Part shown: positions 5,772-6,031 of the stretch, in pieces | Position numbering within the stretch: the stretch's first letter is position 1 | How the letters are laid out: each line of letters begins with the position of its first letter | From: Prevotella sp. | GTDB lineage: Bacteria; Bacteroidota; Bacteroidia; Bacteroidales; Dysgonomonadaceae | Reading direction: 5' to 3' | Assembly (NCBI GenBank): GCA_031263965.1 | Contig: JAISES010000350.1 | Span: 1-6,031, forward strand | Length of the DNA: 6,031 bases | Translations under genes and position numbers: made by a program | Notes under the pieces: generated by a model | The model's input: the letters and a program-made list of their open reading frames with translations, nothing else | Databases searched by the model: none | What the model was told of the DNA's origin: nothing

Positions 5772-6031
5772 ATGAGTAAAGCTGTTTTTATAATGATTTT
5801 AGCATGTTCGATACTTTCCGGTGTAACATCAAGTCAGGAAAGTGGCGGATACGATGGTATTTACAGAGGCATTCCTCAGCTCCATACTCCTTCAGTGATC
5901 GGTAATTACCCATCCTCTCCCTTTCTTTATTACGTGCCTGTTTCGGGGGAGCGTCCCGTCAGCCGTTCGGTAGAAGGATTACCGGTTGGGTTGGCATTCG
6001 ATGCTGAGACGGGTATTATATCGGGCGTTGT
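5772..6031 (+). CDS. Secreted protein with He_PIG_assoc and He_PIG (Ig-like) N-terminus, probable glycoside hydrolase (3' truncated by window)
   Basis: Eighty-six codons and two bases are visible. Residues 1 to about 21 form a signal peptide (Lys-3, core AVFIMILACSIL), probably cut near VTSS; Cys-12 in LAC is too early for a convincing lipobox. Residues about 34-60 (IPQLHTPSVIGNYPSSPFLY, then VPVSGERP) resemble the short He_PIG_assoc module. Residues about 66-86 (EGLPVGLAFDAETGIISGVV) show the He_PIG signature G-L-P-x-G-L followed by D-x-x-T-G-x-I-x-G. This pair usually precedes a catalytic domain in Bacteroidota glycosidases, often GH27-type alpha-galactosidases; the enzyme class is inference, since no catalytic residue is in view. 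It has the same direction as the PUL operon but follows a 592-base gap. ATG at 5772 is chosen because it begins the signal peptide and follows an A-rich leader. Confidence 0.85.
   Translation, partial: MSKAVFIMILACSILSGVTSSQESGGYDGIYRGIPQLHTPSVIGNYPSSPFLYYVPVSGERPVSRSVEGLPVGLAFDAETGIISGV

Overview
The window reads as part of a polysaccharide utilization locus (PUL) from a member of the Bacteroidota, probably a Bacteroides or Parabacteroides-like glycan degrader. The reasons are a SusC/SusD pair, two further small lipoproteins carrying domain families found almost only in this phylum (DUF4959/DUF5126/DUF5000 and DUF4998), A-rich leaders without Shine-Dalgarno sequences, and moderate GC content. 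All genes lie on the + strand.

Layout. 1-825 is the 3' end of a susC-like TonB-dependent transporter. 837-2798 is a complete susD-like glycan-binding lipoprotein. 2818-4005 and 4031-5179 are two different lipoproteins, each with a lipobox and a C-terminal discoidin-like (F5/8 type C-like) region, which fill the usual place of surface glycan-binding proteins. The gaps between these four genes are 11, 19 and 25 bases, so they are almost certainly one operon. 5180-5771 is a 592-base gap, most of it a nested repeat. At 5772 a secreted protein begins with He_PIG_assoc and He_PIG (putative Ig) modules, typical of the N-terminus of large Bacteroidota glycoside hydrolases such as some alpha-galactosidases. 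It runs off the window before any catalytic domain.

How the genes work together (known for the families, inferred here). SusD and the two accessory lipoproteins would capture a glycan at the cell surface, SusC would import it with TonB energy, and the downstream secreted hydrolase would cut it. The substrate cannot be read from this window.

The least ordinary part is the gap. An apparent element at 5177-5690 is bounded by a 13-bp perfect inverted repeat (5177-5189 / 5678-5690). Inside that lie a 22-column imperfect inverted segment and a second 14-bp perfect pair (5232-5245 / 5614-5627). The left tip overlaps the stop codon of the DUF4998 gene. If TA is the duplicated target, removing the element restores an in-frame TAG at the same codon. 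The arms enclose a GC-richer core of about 370 bases with six stem-loops, one of them the widespread GTCATTGCGAG-type repetitive palindrome. I find no transposase, CRISPR array, tRNA or rRNA.
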